51,610 bases of DNA from Saprospiraceae bacterium (GTDB lineage Bacteria; Bacteroidota; Bacteroidia; Chitinophagales; Saprospiraceae), in assembly GCA_013214355.1 (NCBI GenBank), contig JABSSL010000100.1, positions 1 through 51,610 of the forward strand. Reading direction: 5' to 3'. Made by a program: the position numbers and the translations under genes. The notes beneath the pieces were generated by a model. The model did not search any database. It was not told the DNA's origin and was given only the letters and a program-made list of their open reading frames with translations. The stretch's first letter is position 1, and the number at the start of each line of letters is the position of its first letter. Positions 6,959-16,227 of this stretch are shown here, piece by piece.

Positions 6959-6966
6959 CAAAATTA
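6959..6966 (-). promoter_or_regulatory. Promoter -7 element (TAATTTTG) for tRNA-Lys
   Basis: An exact Bacteroidota TAnnTTTG element on the minus strand lies 18 nt upstream of the mature tRNA, allowing a leader of roughly 11-15 nt. No clear TTG is present at the -33 position. Confidence 0.55.
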
Positions 6967-7180
6967 GAAGGTGAAAACTATTACTACGAATGGGAACAAA
7001 ATCCCTATTTCAACCTTCTTTATTCTTACTTCATATATTGCCTTTCGTCTAAGGCGATGCAAATATACGAGCAAAAAACAAAAATGCAAGCCTTACTGTA
7101 CTTTTTTTGGGAGATTAATTTCTAGAACTTGAACATCAGGATATTAGAAAAAGTTCCCCACAAAAGTTGCCACTTTTAGA

Positions 7181-7873
7181 CTATTGGGGTGGAGTAGCTG
7201 ACTCTATCGCTTGCCAGAAGGAATCAAAATCTAGATAATTTGGAATAACTTGGGTAGCGCCCTGATTTAGGAGTACCTCTTGGTCATTTGAACGCCGTAC
7301 ACCAACAAAATCCATATTTAAATTGCGGGTGGTGGTAACATCCCAGGTAGCGTCACCGATATAGATGATCTTTTCGATTTCTTCGTGATGTTTCAGAGCC
7401 GGCTGGGTGACAGATTCAATGATGGATTCCCGGGTCCAGTGGCCATCGGCGCCACTGAAGAAGATGGTGTCCAAGGATATACCGACGTGTTTTAGTTTCA
7501 CTCGAGCGGGACGCTCCCAGCCGCCCGTGGCAATACCAAGCACACAGTCAGATTGGGCACGAAGCCGATCAATGGCTTCTCGGGCACCGGGCACTTCTCG
7601 GAACTCCTGGGGTTGTGTCTGTCGTTTGGCTTCGATATTCGCAACAAATTGGGCGCAGAAGGAAGCCATTTCTTTGGGATCGGGCCGCCGCTGAAAGTGT
7701 TCTTGGATGACCGCATCAAAGATGGTCGTATCAGATACCGCAGGGTATCGTCGCCAATCTATAGAAGGAAAAGGCAAGCCATATACTTCTTCGTAGGTAT
7801 CGGCAAAACACTGACTGTCAACTTTGTTGGAGTAGACAAGTGTTCCGTCTATATCAAAAATGATCAATTTCAT
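7181..7873 (-). CDS. HAD-superfamily hydrolase (phosphoglycolate phosphatase-like)
   Basis: This 230-residue cytoplasmic phosphatase has motif I FDIDGTL at residues 6-12 (nucleophile D7 and D9) and motif II in IATGG. A basic motif lies around ARVKLKH and motif IV in IYIGDATWDV. A helical cap of about 90 residues sits between motifs I and II, as in subfamily IA (phosphoglycolate phosphatase/pyrophosphatase types). The substrate cannot be read from the sequence. It begins 6 nt after the stop codon of the DNA polymerase IV gene and is probably co-transcribed with it. A role in nucleotide clean-up would fit but is only inference. Confidence 0.85.
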   Translation of the reverse strand: MKLIIFDIDGTLVYSNKVDSQCFADTYEEVYGLPFPSIDWRRYPAVSDTTIFDAVIQEHFQRRPDPKEMASFCAQFVANIEAKRQTQPQEFREVPGAREAIDRLRAQSDCVLGIATGGWERPARVKLKHVGISLDTIFFSGADGHWTRESIIESVTQPALKHHEEIEKIIYIGDATWDVTTTRNLNMDFVGVRRSNDQEVLLNQGATQVIPNYLDFDSFWQAIESATPPQ

Positions 7874-7879
7874 TTGCTT

Positions 7880-8974
7880 CTATTCTTCTTCGTCATTTTC
7901 TCCAAAGTCAAAAGAGAGTTGAATCCCTTCTCCTTGTATTTCTTTGGATAAGTTAGAAATGGAGACCCCCAGTAGTCGAACACTCGGAATCTCTTCTCTG
8001 TTCTGTAAGATCAATTCGTGAGTGATATTTTCGAGTAGCTTCAGATCTCGAATTTCACTGGAAAAAGAACGGCTCCTGGTGATCACTTTAAAATCTGGGG
8101 ATTTGGCTTTGAGGGTAACCGTACGGCCGTAATTATCCGATTTTTCCATGTAGCGGAAAACTATCCCTGCTAGGTAGCTTAACTTCTCCTTCATGTCCTC
8201 GATTCGGTTGATATCCTCTCTGTAAGTGCGTTCCGCTCCGATAGACTTTCGGATGCGATTCGGGTTTACTGCTCGACGATCGTCGGCCCGTACAATCCGG
8301 TAATAATGCCGACCCGCCTTGCCAAAACGAGTGACCAGTTCGATTTCAGAAAGTGCCTTCAGTTCTTTTCCTGTAAACACCCCCATTCGCTTCATTTTTT
8401 CGGCAGTCACTTTTCCAATCCCATGAAACTTCTTGATCGGAAGCGATTCCAAAAAGGCCAAAGCTTCGTCTGGAGTAATTACTTTGATACCGTCAGGCTT
8501 ATTGATATCTGAGGCTACCTTAGCCAAAAATTTGTTGAACGACACACCGGCGGAAGCCGTAAGTTGTGTTTCTTCTTTGACCTTCCGGCGAATTTCTTCA
8601 GCAATTAAAGTCGCCGATTTCATTCCTTTTTTGTTTTCACTGACATCTAGAAAAGCCTCATCTAGTGACAAGGGTTCTACCAAATCGGTATACTCATGAA
8701 AAATGGCCCGAATTTGCTGAGAGACCTCCCGATAAACATCGAAACGAGATCGCACAAAAATTAAGGCTGGACAAAGCCGTTGGGCAGTAACACTAGGCAT
8801 CGCAGATCGCACACCGAAAGCTCGCGCTTCGTAGCTGGCAGAAGCCACGACGCCGCGCATTCCCGCACCACCTACTGCCACAGGCTTACCCCGCAATTCT
8901 GGCTGATCCCGTTGCTCCACAGATGCATAGAAAGCATCCATGTCAATATGTATAATCTTACGATTTGCCAACAC
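7880..8974 (-). CDS. dinB: DNA polymerase IV (Y-family translesion polymerase)
   Basis: This enzyme copies past damaged template bases with low fidelity. The catalytic-core motifs are clear: IHIDMDAFYASVEQ near the N-terminus (first metal-binding Asp) and SLDEAFLDVS (second acidic pair). Helix-hairpin-helix/thumb and little-finger regions follow, ending in LLGVSISNL and an acidic tail. The frame is open up to 9013, but that start would be an unsupported TTG. A GTG at 8974 or a TTG at 8971 gives the family's usual N-terminus (LANRKIIHIDMD) and a normal length of about 364 residues. A TACCTTTG element at 8979-8986 places the transcript start almost at these codons, so the mRNA may be leaderless. 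No LexA-type box was recognised. Confidence 0.93.
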   Translation of the reverse strand: MLANRKIIHIDMDAFYASVEQRDQPELRGKPVAVGGAGMRGVVASASYEARAFGVRSAMPSVTAQRLCPALIFVRSRFDVYREVSQQIRAIFHEYTDLVEPLSLDEAFLDVSENKKGMKSATLIAEEIRRKVKEETQLTASAGVSFNKFLAKVASDINKPDGIKVITPDEALAFLESLPIKKFHGIGKVTAEKMKRMGVFTGKELKALSEIELVTRFGKAGRHYYRIVRADDRRAVNPNRIRKSIGAERTYREDINRIEDMKEKLSYLAGIVFRYMEKSDNYGRTVTLKAKSPDFKVITRSRSFSSEIRDLKLLENITHELILQNREEIPSVRLLGVSISNLSKEIQGEGIQLSFDFGENDEEE

Positions 8975-8978
8975 GCCA

Positions 8979-8986
8979 CAAAGGTA
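8979..8986 (-). promoter_or_regulatory. Promoter -7 element (TACCTTTG) for dinB
   Basis: This is an exact TAnnTTTG match on the minus strand. The nearest upstream TTG (9011-9013) is 24 nt away, longer than the usual 18-21. The element falls 4 nt before the likely GTG start at 8974. Confidence 0.4.
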
Positions 8987-9022
8987 GCTAAATCGACTGA
9001 TCCTTCGGATCAATTAGTCGTC

Positions 9023-12000
9023 TCATTGCTTACTCAACTGTAAATTGAGCTGCTCCGTGGGGCTACTTAATCTTAGATGATACAAACCTGCCGGCCAGTC
9101 ATCGATGCCTAATTCAATACGCTGTTGGCCTGCCTCCATTCTCCGAACTTCCTTAGATAATACCTGTCCGGCAGTATTTAGCCATTGGAAAGTTACCAAA
9201 CCAGACTCAGGAACGTAATAGTCCACATAGACATGGTCATCTACCACTGGATTAGGGTAAATCTGTAGCTTATTCTTAGCATCATATAGGGCGCTAATCA
9301 TCTCGTGGCGATTGACCGTTCCATCGTAATCCACTTGTGCTAATCGATAGTAATTTACGCCTGGTAACGGACGCTGATCTGCAAAACTATACCGCTGCTC
9401 GACGAAACTATTACCTGCCCCTTTTACCTGCCCAATGACGTCAAACTTTCTTCCATCTGCTGATCGTTCCACCAAAAAATGAGCATTATTCTCCTCCACA
9501 CTAGTTGTCCAATCCAGCCGAATCCCATTGGGAGGATCAGTAGCCACTTCAAATTCTAATAATGCGACTGGAAGCAAGGCATTGGTACCCGTAATAGAAA
9601 CCTCTTTAAAATTTTCACTGAGATCCCCGCAGAAGCCGATGGTGAGCATTTTTGCTTCAAAGGCTGCCCGATCTAAACCAAGGAAAGAATCTAGACTAAA
9701 TCCTACTGGAAAAGAGAAGCCATAAACCTGATAGTCCCCGGGGACATATTCGCGCAGATCTGCTACTGCTTCAAAGCCAACTATCTTTCCCGTTGCCTGA
9801 TCAAAAACGGCATAGGTGTAAGCGAAATCATCATTCGGCGGAACCATTCCGACATAGGCATTGCCTCCCGACGGTCCTTGAATCTGTATCCGATAGTCAC
9901 CAAAAGTCAGCGCAAAGGTCACCAATACATACTCTTTTCTCGCTTCCAACTCTACTTTCATTTCATTGGTTACTGAAACACTGCCCGAGATGAAATGAGA
10001 ACTGGAGGCCATCCAATTGAAGCAAGGATCCGCAGGTTCATACGGAGCCTCGTAGAGATTGGCCAGATAGTAGGTGGTGTGGTCGACCTCTGGCAACTGA
10101 AAAATATATTCCCCCTTCTTATTAACCTGGAAGGTTTGTGTAAAAAATGCGGTGGGATAACTAAAACTAAAGCAACTTCCACTATTGGAGGTAGTCAAAT
10201 TTGCTTTCGGAGTGAGTGGGGTAAAGTTCAAATTAATCTCCTCTAGAGGTGTACCATAATCTGGCGCCAAATCCAACAAGAGCGCTTCTGTACCCCATTC
10301 TTCACTTACCGCATTAGTGGGACTTATGGTACTTCCTTCTGCATAGCACTCCCCTCCGATTTTTATCCTAGCATCATTTACATCGAAGAAGATATTATTA
10401 GCTGCCTGAATTAGTATTCTTCCAGTACTGGTAAAGACTTCTGGCATCGGGAAGGTAAAAGTACCCGTATTGGGAACCTCCTCTCCTAGTACAATCGGAA
10501 AAGATTCTCCATCATTGGCTGAAAACAAGATATTTACCCGATCACAGTGAATTGGCGCCTGGTTGGTTTTAGCTACGTCCCATTCTACTGTAATAGGATC
10601 ACCAGGAAGCCCCGTCCAGGAAGTAGGTTCATTAAAGGACGTTATCAGAAAAGGACCACTCTCGCCATGCACTTCCACTTCTACCTCATCCGAACCTAGT
10701 CCCCCTCCTCCCACATGATTATCCCTCACCGTAAAGCGGAAGGTCATGGTACGAGCTTGCTGGGGAAGCAACTCTCCTTTGTCCGTGGCATTACCTAAGA
10801 TCGCAGACCAGCGCGGAAAAGTTCTAGTAACCGAAGTATTGGGTGCAAAACTCCTAAAGAGCGGTGCTCCATTTTCTCCCTCTCGATTGCTGACATCAAA
10901 AGGGGATTCCTCTAATAGTCCCTGTGTTCCCAGATCATATTGTTCCCAGCAATAGGTCAATTTATCCGTTTCTATATCATCTGCCTCTCCCGTTAGGTAA
11001 AAGGGCGTCCCTTTTGGAATCAAGTAGTGCTGGCCAAACGGATTGGCAAATGCCCGTGGTGGAGTATTACCAGTAGGCTGTCGTTCCATGCAATCTTGGA
11101 TCCGTTCTTGTTGCAGGAATTGATGAATCGCCTCGACGCTAGCAATGTGAAAATAATTGTCTAAGGTTTGACTGACATCATCATCAGAACACCGACCGGC
11201 ATAGGACATAATGGTCGATCCACTACCCGGTTCATAAGCATATTCCGAGTCGTATTGCCCTGGTCGGCCGCAGCTGCCATCTGCTCCATTGAAAGTATGA
11301 AGCGCCCCAAACATGTGCCCGATCTCGTGCGCGAGTTGTCCAATCCAATGGCTACCCTGCGGATCGGCTGTTCCGATTCCTCCTCCTGCCTTGAAAGGTG
11401 CATCTAGCTGTTGATCTCCATCGATGTCTATAACCTGGTCATCCCCCACCACTCCAACGAAGGCACTCCCGCCAATATTCCTTCCTGAGACAAGGTGACC
11501 AAGGTCAAAGTTTTCAGGATGAAAAATCCCTTCCTCAATCAATTCTCCGATAGCTACCATAGCTTCACTACTGGGTCCGAGGTCGTCGATTGGAAAAGGG
11601 TCAGCAGACTTATTCAGATAAGCGTAAGCTTCCTGTAAGACAAAACGGATGGAAAGGTCTGTTTCAAAAATGGCATTTATGCTATTGACATCCGCTGCCA
11701 TGGCGGCAATCACCGCCCCTAGAACTGGCGTACCATTTGTTCGGGCTTCGGCATACTCTCCGTCAGCTAGCATAGCCAAATTAAAGATGAACAATTCCTC
11801 ACCAATACTTACTTTGTTCTTTGCGGTAGTGGCCTGGACATAATCTGGCTTAAAGAGTAAATCTTCCGCCAGGACCAGCACTTCATGTTCGCCATCACCG
11901 TAGTAGACCCGGTAGTCGGTATCGGCCGCAGGCTCTATGTACATCCAACCTCTAGCAGTAGCTATGATCGCTTGGATACCATAGGGGGAAACCAACAGAC

Positions 12001-12322
12001 GTCCCTGCCGGATGCCTGCTTCCTTACCTTTGATTCGATAGGTCTTAATTTCAGGATACTGAGCAGATAAATTGCGTCCTAATACAGGAGATTCTTCTAC
12101 AGTATAATGGCGCAACTCACCCCCAGGTAGAGGTAACTGTACGGTAGGTTCTGGTGTACCCGCTAATCGGTCCCCTTCCATTCTTGCACCAGATAATTGT
12201 GCCCGTAATACATCGACATCCAAAGATATTGTCGGTGTGTGGATCTTTAAGGGCTGTGCAATAAGACTCAAACTTAACCTACACAAGAAGAAGGTTAAAA
12301 CGAATGAAATCAACTGTTTCAT
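9023..12322 (-). CDS. Secreted reprolysin-like (M12B-type) metalloprotease with T9SS sorting domain
   Basis: The ATG at 12322 gives 1099 residues with a classical signal peptide (MKQLISFVLTFFLCRLSLSLIAQ). A pro-region of about 170 residues comes before the catalytic domain. That domain holds the zinc motif HEIGHMFGALH (about 331-341, HEXXHXXGXXH) and a downstream Met-turn TIMSYAG. The middle carries beta-rich domains around VTVEWDV/ILFSANDGESF, resembling domains of other Bacteroidota secreted proteases. The last 80 or so residues (LQIYPNPVVDD...GLYHLRL) are a type A T9SS C-terminal signal. The protein should therefore cross the outer membrane and be anchored or released by the sortase-like PorU. 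Its likely role is extracellular protein degradation. The frame extends 9 codons upstream to 12349, but those codons lack signal-peptide character. Confidence 0.92.
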   Translation of the reverse strand: MKQLISFVLTFFLCRLSLSLIAQPLKIHTPTISLDVDVLRAQLSGARMEGDRLAGTPEPTVQLPLPGGELRHYTVEESPVLGRNLSAQYPEIKTYRIKGKEAGIRQGRLLVSPYGIQAIIATARGWMYIEPAADTDYRVYYGDGEHEVLVLAEDLLFKPDYVQATTAKNKVSIGEELFIFNLAMLADGEYAEARTNGTPVLGAVIAAMAADVNSINAIFETDLSIRFVLQEAYAYLNKSADPFPIDDLGPSSEAMVAIGELIEEGIFHPENFDLGHLVSGRNIGGSAFVGVVGDDQVIDIDGDQQLDAPFKAGGGIGTADPQGSHWIGQLAHEIGHMFGALHTFNGADGSCGRPGQYDSEYAYEPGSGSTIMSYAGRCSDDDVSQTLDNYFHIASVEAIHQFLQQERIQDCMERQPTGNTPPRAFANPFGQHYLIPKGTPFYLTGEADDIETDKLTYCWEQYDLGTQGLLEESPFDVSNREGENGAPLFRSFAPNTSVTRTFPRWSAILGNATDKGELLPQQARTMTFRFTVRDNHVGGGGLGSDEVEVEVHGESGPFLITSFNEPTSWTGLPGDPITVEWDVAKTNQAPIHCDRVNILFSANDGESFPIVLGEEVPNTGTFTFPMPEVFTSTGRILIQAANNIFFDVNDARIKIGGECYAEGSTISPTNAVSEEWGTEALLLDLAPDYGTPLEEINLNFTPLTPKANLTTSNSGSCFSFSYPTAFFTQTFQVNKKGEYIFQLPEVDHTTYYLANLYEAPYEPADPCFNWMASSSHFISGSVSVTNEMKVELEARKEYVLVTFALTFGDYRIQIQGPSGGNAYVGMVPPNDDFAYTYAVFDQATGKIVGFEAVADLREYVPGDYQVYGFSFPVGFSLDSFLGLDRAAFEAKMLTIGFCGDLSENFKEVSITGTNALLPVALLEFEVATDPPNGIRLDWTTSVEENNAHFLVERSADGRKFDVIGQVKGAGNSFVEQRYSFADQRPLPGVNYYRLAQVDYDGTVNRHEMISALYDAKNKLQIYPNPVVDDHVYVDYYVPESGLVTFQWLNTAGQVLSKEVRRMEAGQQRIELGIDDWPAGLYHLRLSSPTEQLNLQLSKQ

Positions 12323-12349
12323 GCAAGTAAATATTAAAGATGAACACAA

Positions 12350-13048
12350 TGAACAAAAGCATCTTAGGGGAACAAAGCCTATTGCTTTTTCCCAATGCTA
12401 AATGGGTGAGTACAATGTGTTCTAAGGGGTGAGTGTTGGGTAAGTTCTTGTGTAAAGAGGATATCCTTCACTGATAGCTAAACCTGAGTCCAACAAATAC
12501 TACCAATACCATCACATGGAGTAACATAGTTCTCCTTGCGTACTTGCTTTGAACATAGGTATCCTATGAGCAAGTGCTGAATTAGCAGTACTTACCTGAA
12601 CATGCAGTCTTCAAAAAATAGCTTAAAGATTAAGTGGGGATTCATTCTTAGAGGTGGGGGGATATCAATCATCTAGAATGAAATGGTTGGAGTGTTATTT
12701 CTTACAATTAGCGATTGTTTGTAATAGTGCTCCAACAAATATATAATATTTTTTTAAGATGAAAATGTTTCCCGGGCCTCTTTCTTCCCTAACTCACCAC
12801 TTTTGTTAAAAAATCATGTTTATGTGACTGTGAAACAAACACATCTGGAATAGAAGTTTTTCATCTATCCATACTTTCCTTAATACATAGGGATGGCAAG
12901 TAATTTGACAATAGTTATCGGCCAATGCTGATCGCACGTTTTTTCGCCATAGGAGACACGAATATGGATCCCTAGGGCCAGCAGCAAACGGCTTAGCTGT
13001 AGACTAGGCCTGGCGTTGCATCGAACTACTCAGGAGCTGTAGTACTTT
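12350..13048. other. 700-nt intergenic stretch without a recognised gene
   Basis: This lies between the protease start and the end of truB. All six frames are broken and no known RNA family was recognised. It contains a hairpin at 12542-12575 (ACTTGCT/AGCAAGT outside, ATAGG/CCTAT inside) and a weakly foldable stretch at about 12977-13013 with GGCC and CAGC/GCTG pairs. An unannotated small RNA or long 5' leader is possible but unproven. Confidence 0.5.
12542..12575. other. Stem-loop in the protease-truB gap
   Basis: The outer arms ACTTGCT (12542-12548) and AGCAAGT (12569-12575) enclose the inner arms ATAGG (12555-12559) and CCTAT (12563-12567). An asymmetric internal loop separates them. No T-tract follows, so it is not an obvious terminator. 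It may be part of an unrecognised RNA. Confidence 0.4.
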
Positions 13049-13777
13049 CTATTCTTCCTTTATCGGACTCATTTCCAGTACCTCGATCAAATTATCTAAG
13101 TTCCAGGCATCCTCAATGCGATGGGAGCCAATCCGGGTTCTTCGCAAGGCAGAAAGGTAAGCCCCACTCTGCAATGCCTTGCCAAAGTCGTGGGCAAGGG
13201 ATCGTATGTAGGTACCTTTACTACAACTTACTTCAAAGTCAACTGTGGGAATATCTATGTTAGTAATATCAAAAGAAGAGATTTGGACTTTTCGGGGCTG
13301 GACCTCCACCATTTGTCCCTTGCGGGCTTTTTTGTACAATGGCTGTCCGTCAACCTTGATAGCGGAAAACATGGGCGGAACCTGGCTAATTTCACCGAGG
13401 AACTCCATTCTGGTTCGCTCAATCAATTCCGCATCTATATGATCTATCGGGTAAGTTTCGTCAATTGCTGTCTCCTGATCGAAGGAAGGGGTGGTAGCGC
13501 CGAGGGTAATGGTGCCGGTGTAGGTCTTATCCAAGCCTTGCATATTATGTAGTAGCTTGGTGGCTTTACCGGTACAAATAATCAAAAGACCTGTGGCCAT
13601 CGGATCCAATGTTCCTGCATGCCCCACTTTAATTTTCTTGACCTTAAGTCGATGTTTCAGCCTGTACCTGATCTTATTAACTACATCAAATGAGGTCCAA
13701 CCTTCTGGTTTGTCTACAAGTAAGGTGGCGCCGTTGATAAAATCATATTCCGGTATAGGAACATCATCTCCGTTCAT
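13049..13777 (-). CDS. truB: tRNA pseudouridine(55) synthase
   Basis: TruB isomerises U55 in the T-loop of tRNAs. The catalytic motif [14 protein letters not shown] is present with D58 as the nucleophile. The N-terminal [15 protein letters not shown] and the later [13 protein letters not shown] are also family signatures. The length (242) is that of short bacterial TruB proteins, without a long C-terminal PUA domain. It starts 18 nt after uppP and is the last gene of the ftsX-DUF3098-uppP-truB cluster, an order common in Bacteroidota. No terminator is obvious immediately downstream. Confidence 0.96.
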   Translation of the reverse strand: MNGDDVPIPEYDFINGATLLVDKPEGWTSFDVVNKIRYRLKHRLKVKKIKVGHAGTLDPMATGLLIICTGKATKLLHNMQGLDKTYTGTITLGATTPSFDQETAIDETYPIDHIDAELIERTRMEFLGEISQVPPMFSAIKVDGQPLYKKARKGQMVEVQPRKVQISSFDITNIDIPTVDFEVSCSKGTYIRSLAHDFGKALQSGAYLSALRRTRIGSHRIEDAWNLDNLIEVLEMSPIKEE

Positions 13778-13795
13778 TTCCTAATTTTTTTACAT

Positions 13796-14596
13796 TCAAG
13801 TCCTGAGTAAAGTCCCAAGGATCACCAAAGCCGCTACTATAAAACAATATACGGAGAAATAAGTTAATTTGCTATTCCTTACCAACTTAATCATCCAGAC
13901 GCAAGCCAGCATTCCCGTTAGAAATGCAGCTACAAATCCTACTCCTAAAGCCAGAGTATTTACCCCCGATTCCGCAAAGGCACCATCTAGAATATCCTTT
14001 GCTACCTTACCAAGTATCAGCGGAATAACCATTAGAAAGGAAAAGCGCGCGGCTCGCTCACGGTCTATACCCAGCAATACAGAGGTAGATATAGTCGCCC
14101 CTGATCTTGAAATTCCCGGAAGAATAGCTACAGCCTGTGACAGTCCAACAATCAAGGCATCTCGGAATGATACGGCACGATCCGTTCGTTTTGCACGATC
14201 TGCGAAGAATAGCAATACTCCGGTTACAATTAACATCAGTCCTACCAGCAGCATCTGCTGATTGAACATTTGCTCGATCATATCTTCGAAGAAAAGTCCC
14301 ACCAGGACAGCGGGGATCATGGAAAGAATAATCTTCAGGGAGAAGGCCGTTTCCTCATTGTATTTGAATTGAAACAAGCCCTTAAAGATTTCAGCCACCT
14401 CTTTTCGAAAAACCACCAACGTACTTAAGGCGGTAGCCGCATGAAGCGTCACAGTCATCAGTAGGCTTTCCTCTCCAATACTCTTATCTCCCAAAAAATA
14501 CTTGGCAATTTCTAAATGGCCACTGCTACTTACTGGTAAAAACTCTGTCAATCCTTGAACGATTCCTAGCACGATTGCGCTTAACACTTCACCCAT
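13796..14596 (-). CDS. uppP: Undecaprenyl-diphosphate phosphatase
   Basis: This integral membrane enzyme recycles undecaprenyl pyrophosphate to the monophosphate carrier used for peptidoglycan and other wall polymers. The BacA/UppP signatures are present: GLTEFLPVSSSGHL at about 15-28 and PGISRSGATI at about 158-167. They form the active site between several hydrophobic helices. The length of 266 matches the family. The ATG directly follows the stop codon of the DUF3098 gene with no gap, so the two are translationally coupled. Overproduction in other species gives bacitracin resistance, hence the synonym bacA. Confidence 0.96.
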   Translation of the reverse strand: MGEVLSAIVLGIVQGLTEFLPVSSSGHLEIAKYFLGDKSIGEESLLMTVTLHAATALSTLVVFRKEVAEIFKGLFQFKYNEETAFSLKIILSMIPAVLVGLFFEDMIEQMFNQQMLLVGLMLIVTGVLLFFADRAKRTDRAVSFRDALIVGLSQAVAILPGISRSGATISTSVLLGIDRERAARFSFLMVIPLILGKVAKDILDGAFAESGVNTLALGVGFVAAFLTGMLACVWMIKLVRNSKLTYFSVYCFIVAALVILGTLLRT

Positions 14597-14959
14597 TTAG
14601 GCTTCTATTTTTGCTGTCTTCGGTTTAAAAATGGCGTACACGCCTACTCCTAAACCCAACAAGATCACTATCGGTGCCAGCGTAATTCTGCGGTGGCTAT
14701 ATATGATGCTTTCATCCCAAACATCTGGACTTGGCATTCCTCCGCCTGACATCAAAACCAGACCAAGAGCAATTAAGCCAGCCGCTGCTAGCAACAACAG
14801 ATAGTTGATCCGACCGAACAACAAGTCCGCCTGGACAGGAGTAGCAGGTCGCTTACTAGCTGTTGTACGGGTTTTTGCTACCGTAGGTTTTACTTTTTTC
14901 TTCTCCGGTTTTGAAGTCGAAACCACAACCTTCTTTTTTGGTGGCTTATGTTTACTCAT
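14597..14959 (-). CDS. DUF3098 family membrane protein
   Basis: This is a small protein of 120 residues. A Lys-rich cytoplasmic N-terminus (about 1-45) is followed by two transmembrane helices (about 50-70 and 93-111) joined by a short loop containing SGGGMPSPDVWDESIIYSHRRITLAP. The family is largely restricted to Bacteroidota and usually lies between ftsX and uppP, as here. A role in envelope assembly or division is suggested by this context only. Confidence 0.85.
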   Translation of the reverse strand: MSKHKPPKKKVVVSTSKPEKKKVKPTVAKTRTTASKRPATPVQADLLFGRINYLLLLAAAGLIALGLVLMSGGGMPSPDVWDESIIYSHRRITLAPIVILLGLGVGVYAIFKPKTAKIEA

Positions 14960-15113
14960 TTTGACGTTTTTTTTAACAATAACAGGAGAACCACATCTAT
15001 CTGAAACCTCAAAATAAAGGATCTAGTCGATTGCTATTCTCTTGCTGATTCAAAAAAGTTCTTTCCACTCCAGTACACCTGCTATCCATTTCGGTTCATC
15101 AGGCTAAGTACGA

Positions 15114-15992
15114 TCAATACAAATCATCTACTCTCATACGAAGGTACTTATTGACTACATAATAGGTACTACCTAAATTGATCAACACACCCAACACCAA
15201 TAGTAAAAGGAACAACAAGGAAAAACTCCACCAGCTACCCAATGTGCTTAATTCAGGCAAAGCCCTTTGTACCCAAAGAATACCAAATACCAAGCCTCCA
15301 ATGGCTAGAAGCCCACTCAAAAGTCCATATTGGACAGACCGAATGAGATAAGGTCTGCTGATAAAGCCCCAGGAGGCTCCCACTAGTTCCATATTCTTAA
15401 TGAGAAAACGGTTGGCGAATAAAGCCAATCGGATGGTATTATGGATCAAAACAATCGCCACAAAGATGAAAAAGAGCCCGATAGAAAGCGTAATCCAACT
15501 GAGGTTTTGCACATTCTTGGCGATCACATCTACCAAATTTTCTTGATAGTAGACAGCCGAAACATGAGGATGTAGACGCAACTTATCCGCCACTTGTGCT
15601 AGACTATCCGCATCTAGGTAATTGGCTCTTACGTTAAAGTTAATCACATCATGCAGCGGATTAGGCAGATCAAGTTTTAAAAAATCTTCCCCAAAAGCTT
15701 CGCTCATTTCTTGTGCGGCAGCCTCTTTACTAGTGAACACCACCGTCCCTGGTTTGGTGAATAAGCTATTTTCCAGATAACGTTCAAGATCTTGCACATC
15801 CTCCGTACGAACACCATCAGGAAGTTCAACCAGTACGTTGACTCTCTCTTTAAAAGCTGTCACTAGCCGTTGCGCATGAATGGTAATTAATCCAAACATA
15901 CCCAACAGAAAAAGTACCAATGCTACACTGATGATGGCATAGATGTAATTGGGCTTTTTGCGCGTCAATCCCTGTTCGCTCTTATTGGCCAT
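15114..15992 (-). CDS. ftsX: Cell division protein FtsX (permease-like)
   Basis: FtsX partners with the ATPase FtsE in a divisome complex that controls peptidoglycan hydrolases. The 292 residues show a cytoplasmic N-terminus and TM1 at about 18-40. A periplasmic domain of about 130 residues starts RVNVLVELPDGV and includes VVFTSKEAAAQEM. Three C-terminal TM segments follow. The fold and order match FtsX rather than larger MacB-type permeases. ftsE is not adjacent, which is common in Bacteroidota. The DUF3098 gene follows after 154 nt, so an internal promoter there is possible. Confidence 0.92.
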   Translation of the reverse strand: MANKSEQGLTRKKPNYIYAIISVALVLFLLGMFGLITIHAQRLVTAFKERVNVLVELPDGVRTEDVQDLERYLENSLFTKPGTVVFTSKEAAAQEMSEAFGEDFLKLDLPNPLHDVINFNVRANYLDADSLAQVADKLRLHPHVSAVYYQENLVDVIAKNVQNLSWITLSIGLFFIFVAIVLIHNTIRLALFANRFLIKNMELVGASWGFISRPYLIRSVQYGLLSGLLAIGGLVFGILWVQRALPELSTLGSWWSFSLLFLLLLVLGVLINLGSTYYVVNKYLRMRVDDLY

Positions 15993-16017
15993 GAAACGAG
16001 AATAAATGATTGCTGCG

Positions 16018-16025
16018 CAAAATTA
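16018..16025 (-). promoter_or_regulatory. Promoter -7 element (TAATTTTG) for ftsX
   Basis: An exact TAnnTTTG match on the minus strand lies 25 nt upstream of the ftsX ATG. The -33 region has only TTT-like sequence, so this is a partial promoter match. Confidence 0.45.
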
Positions 16026-16227
16026 TAAAAACTACGGAATAAAGTGGGATTCCCCCTTGTAATCACAGAATTAATAGTACTGGAAATAAGAAGTCGAGTC
16101 CTCAAATCGTTAGTTTGTTTTTGACAAAGGCAGCTAAACCCATACTTATATTGTTTATTATCGTAAGAAGCGGCAAGATATTTGCTTCAGTATTGCGTAC
16201 TTTGTATACTCAAACAACCTACTACAC

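Noticed and set aside
6746-6961. 71-residue open frame containing VAQLVEHLTFNQGVLGSSPSG-like sequence
   Set aside because: It is the translation of the tRNA-Lys gene itself, a classic false gene.
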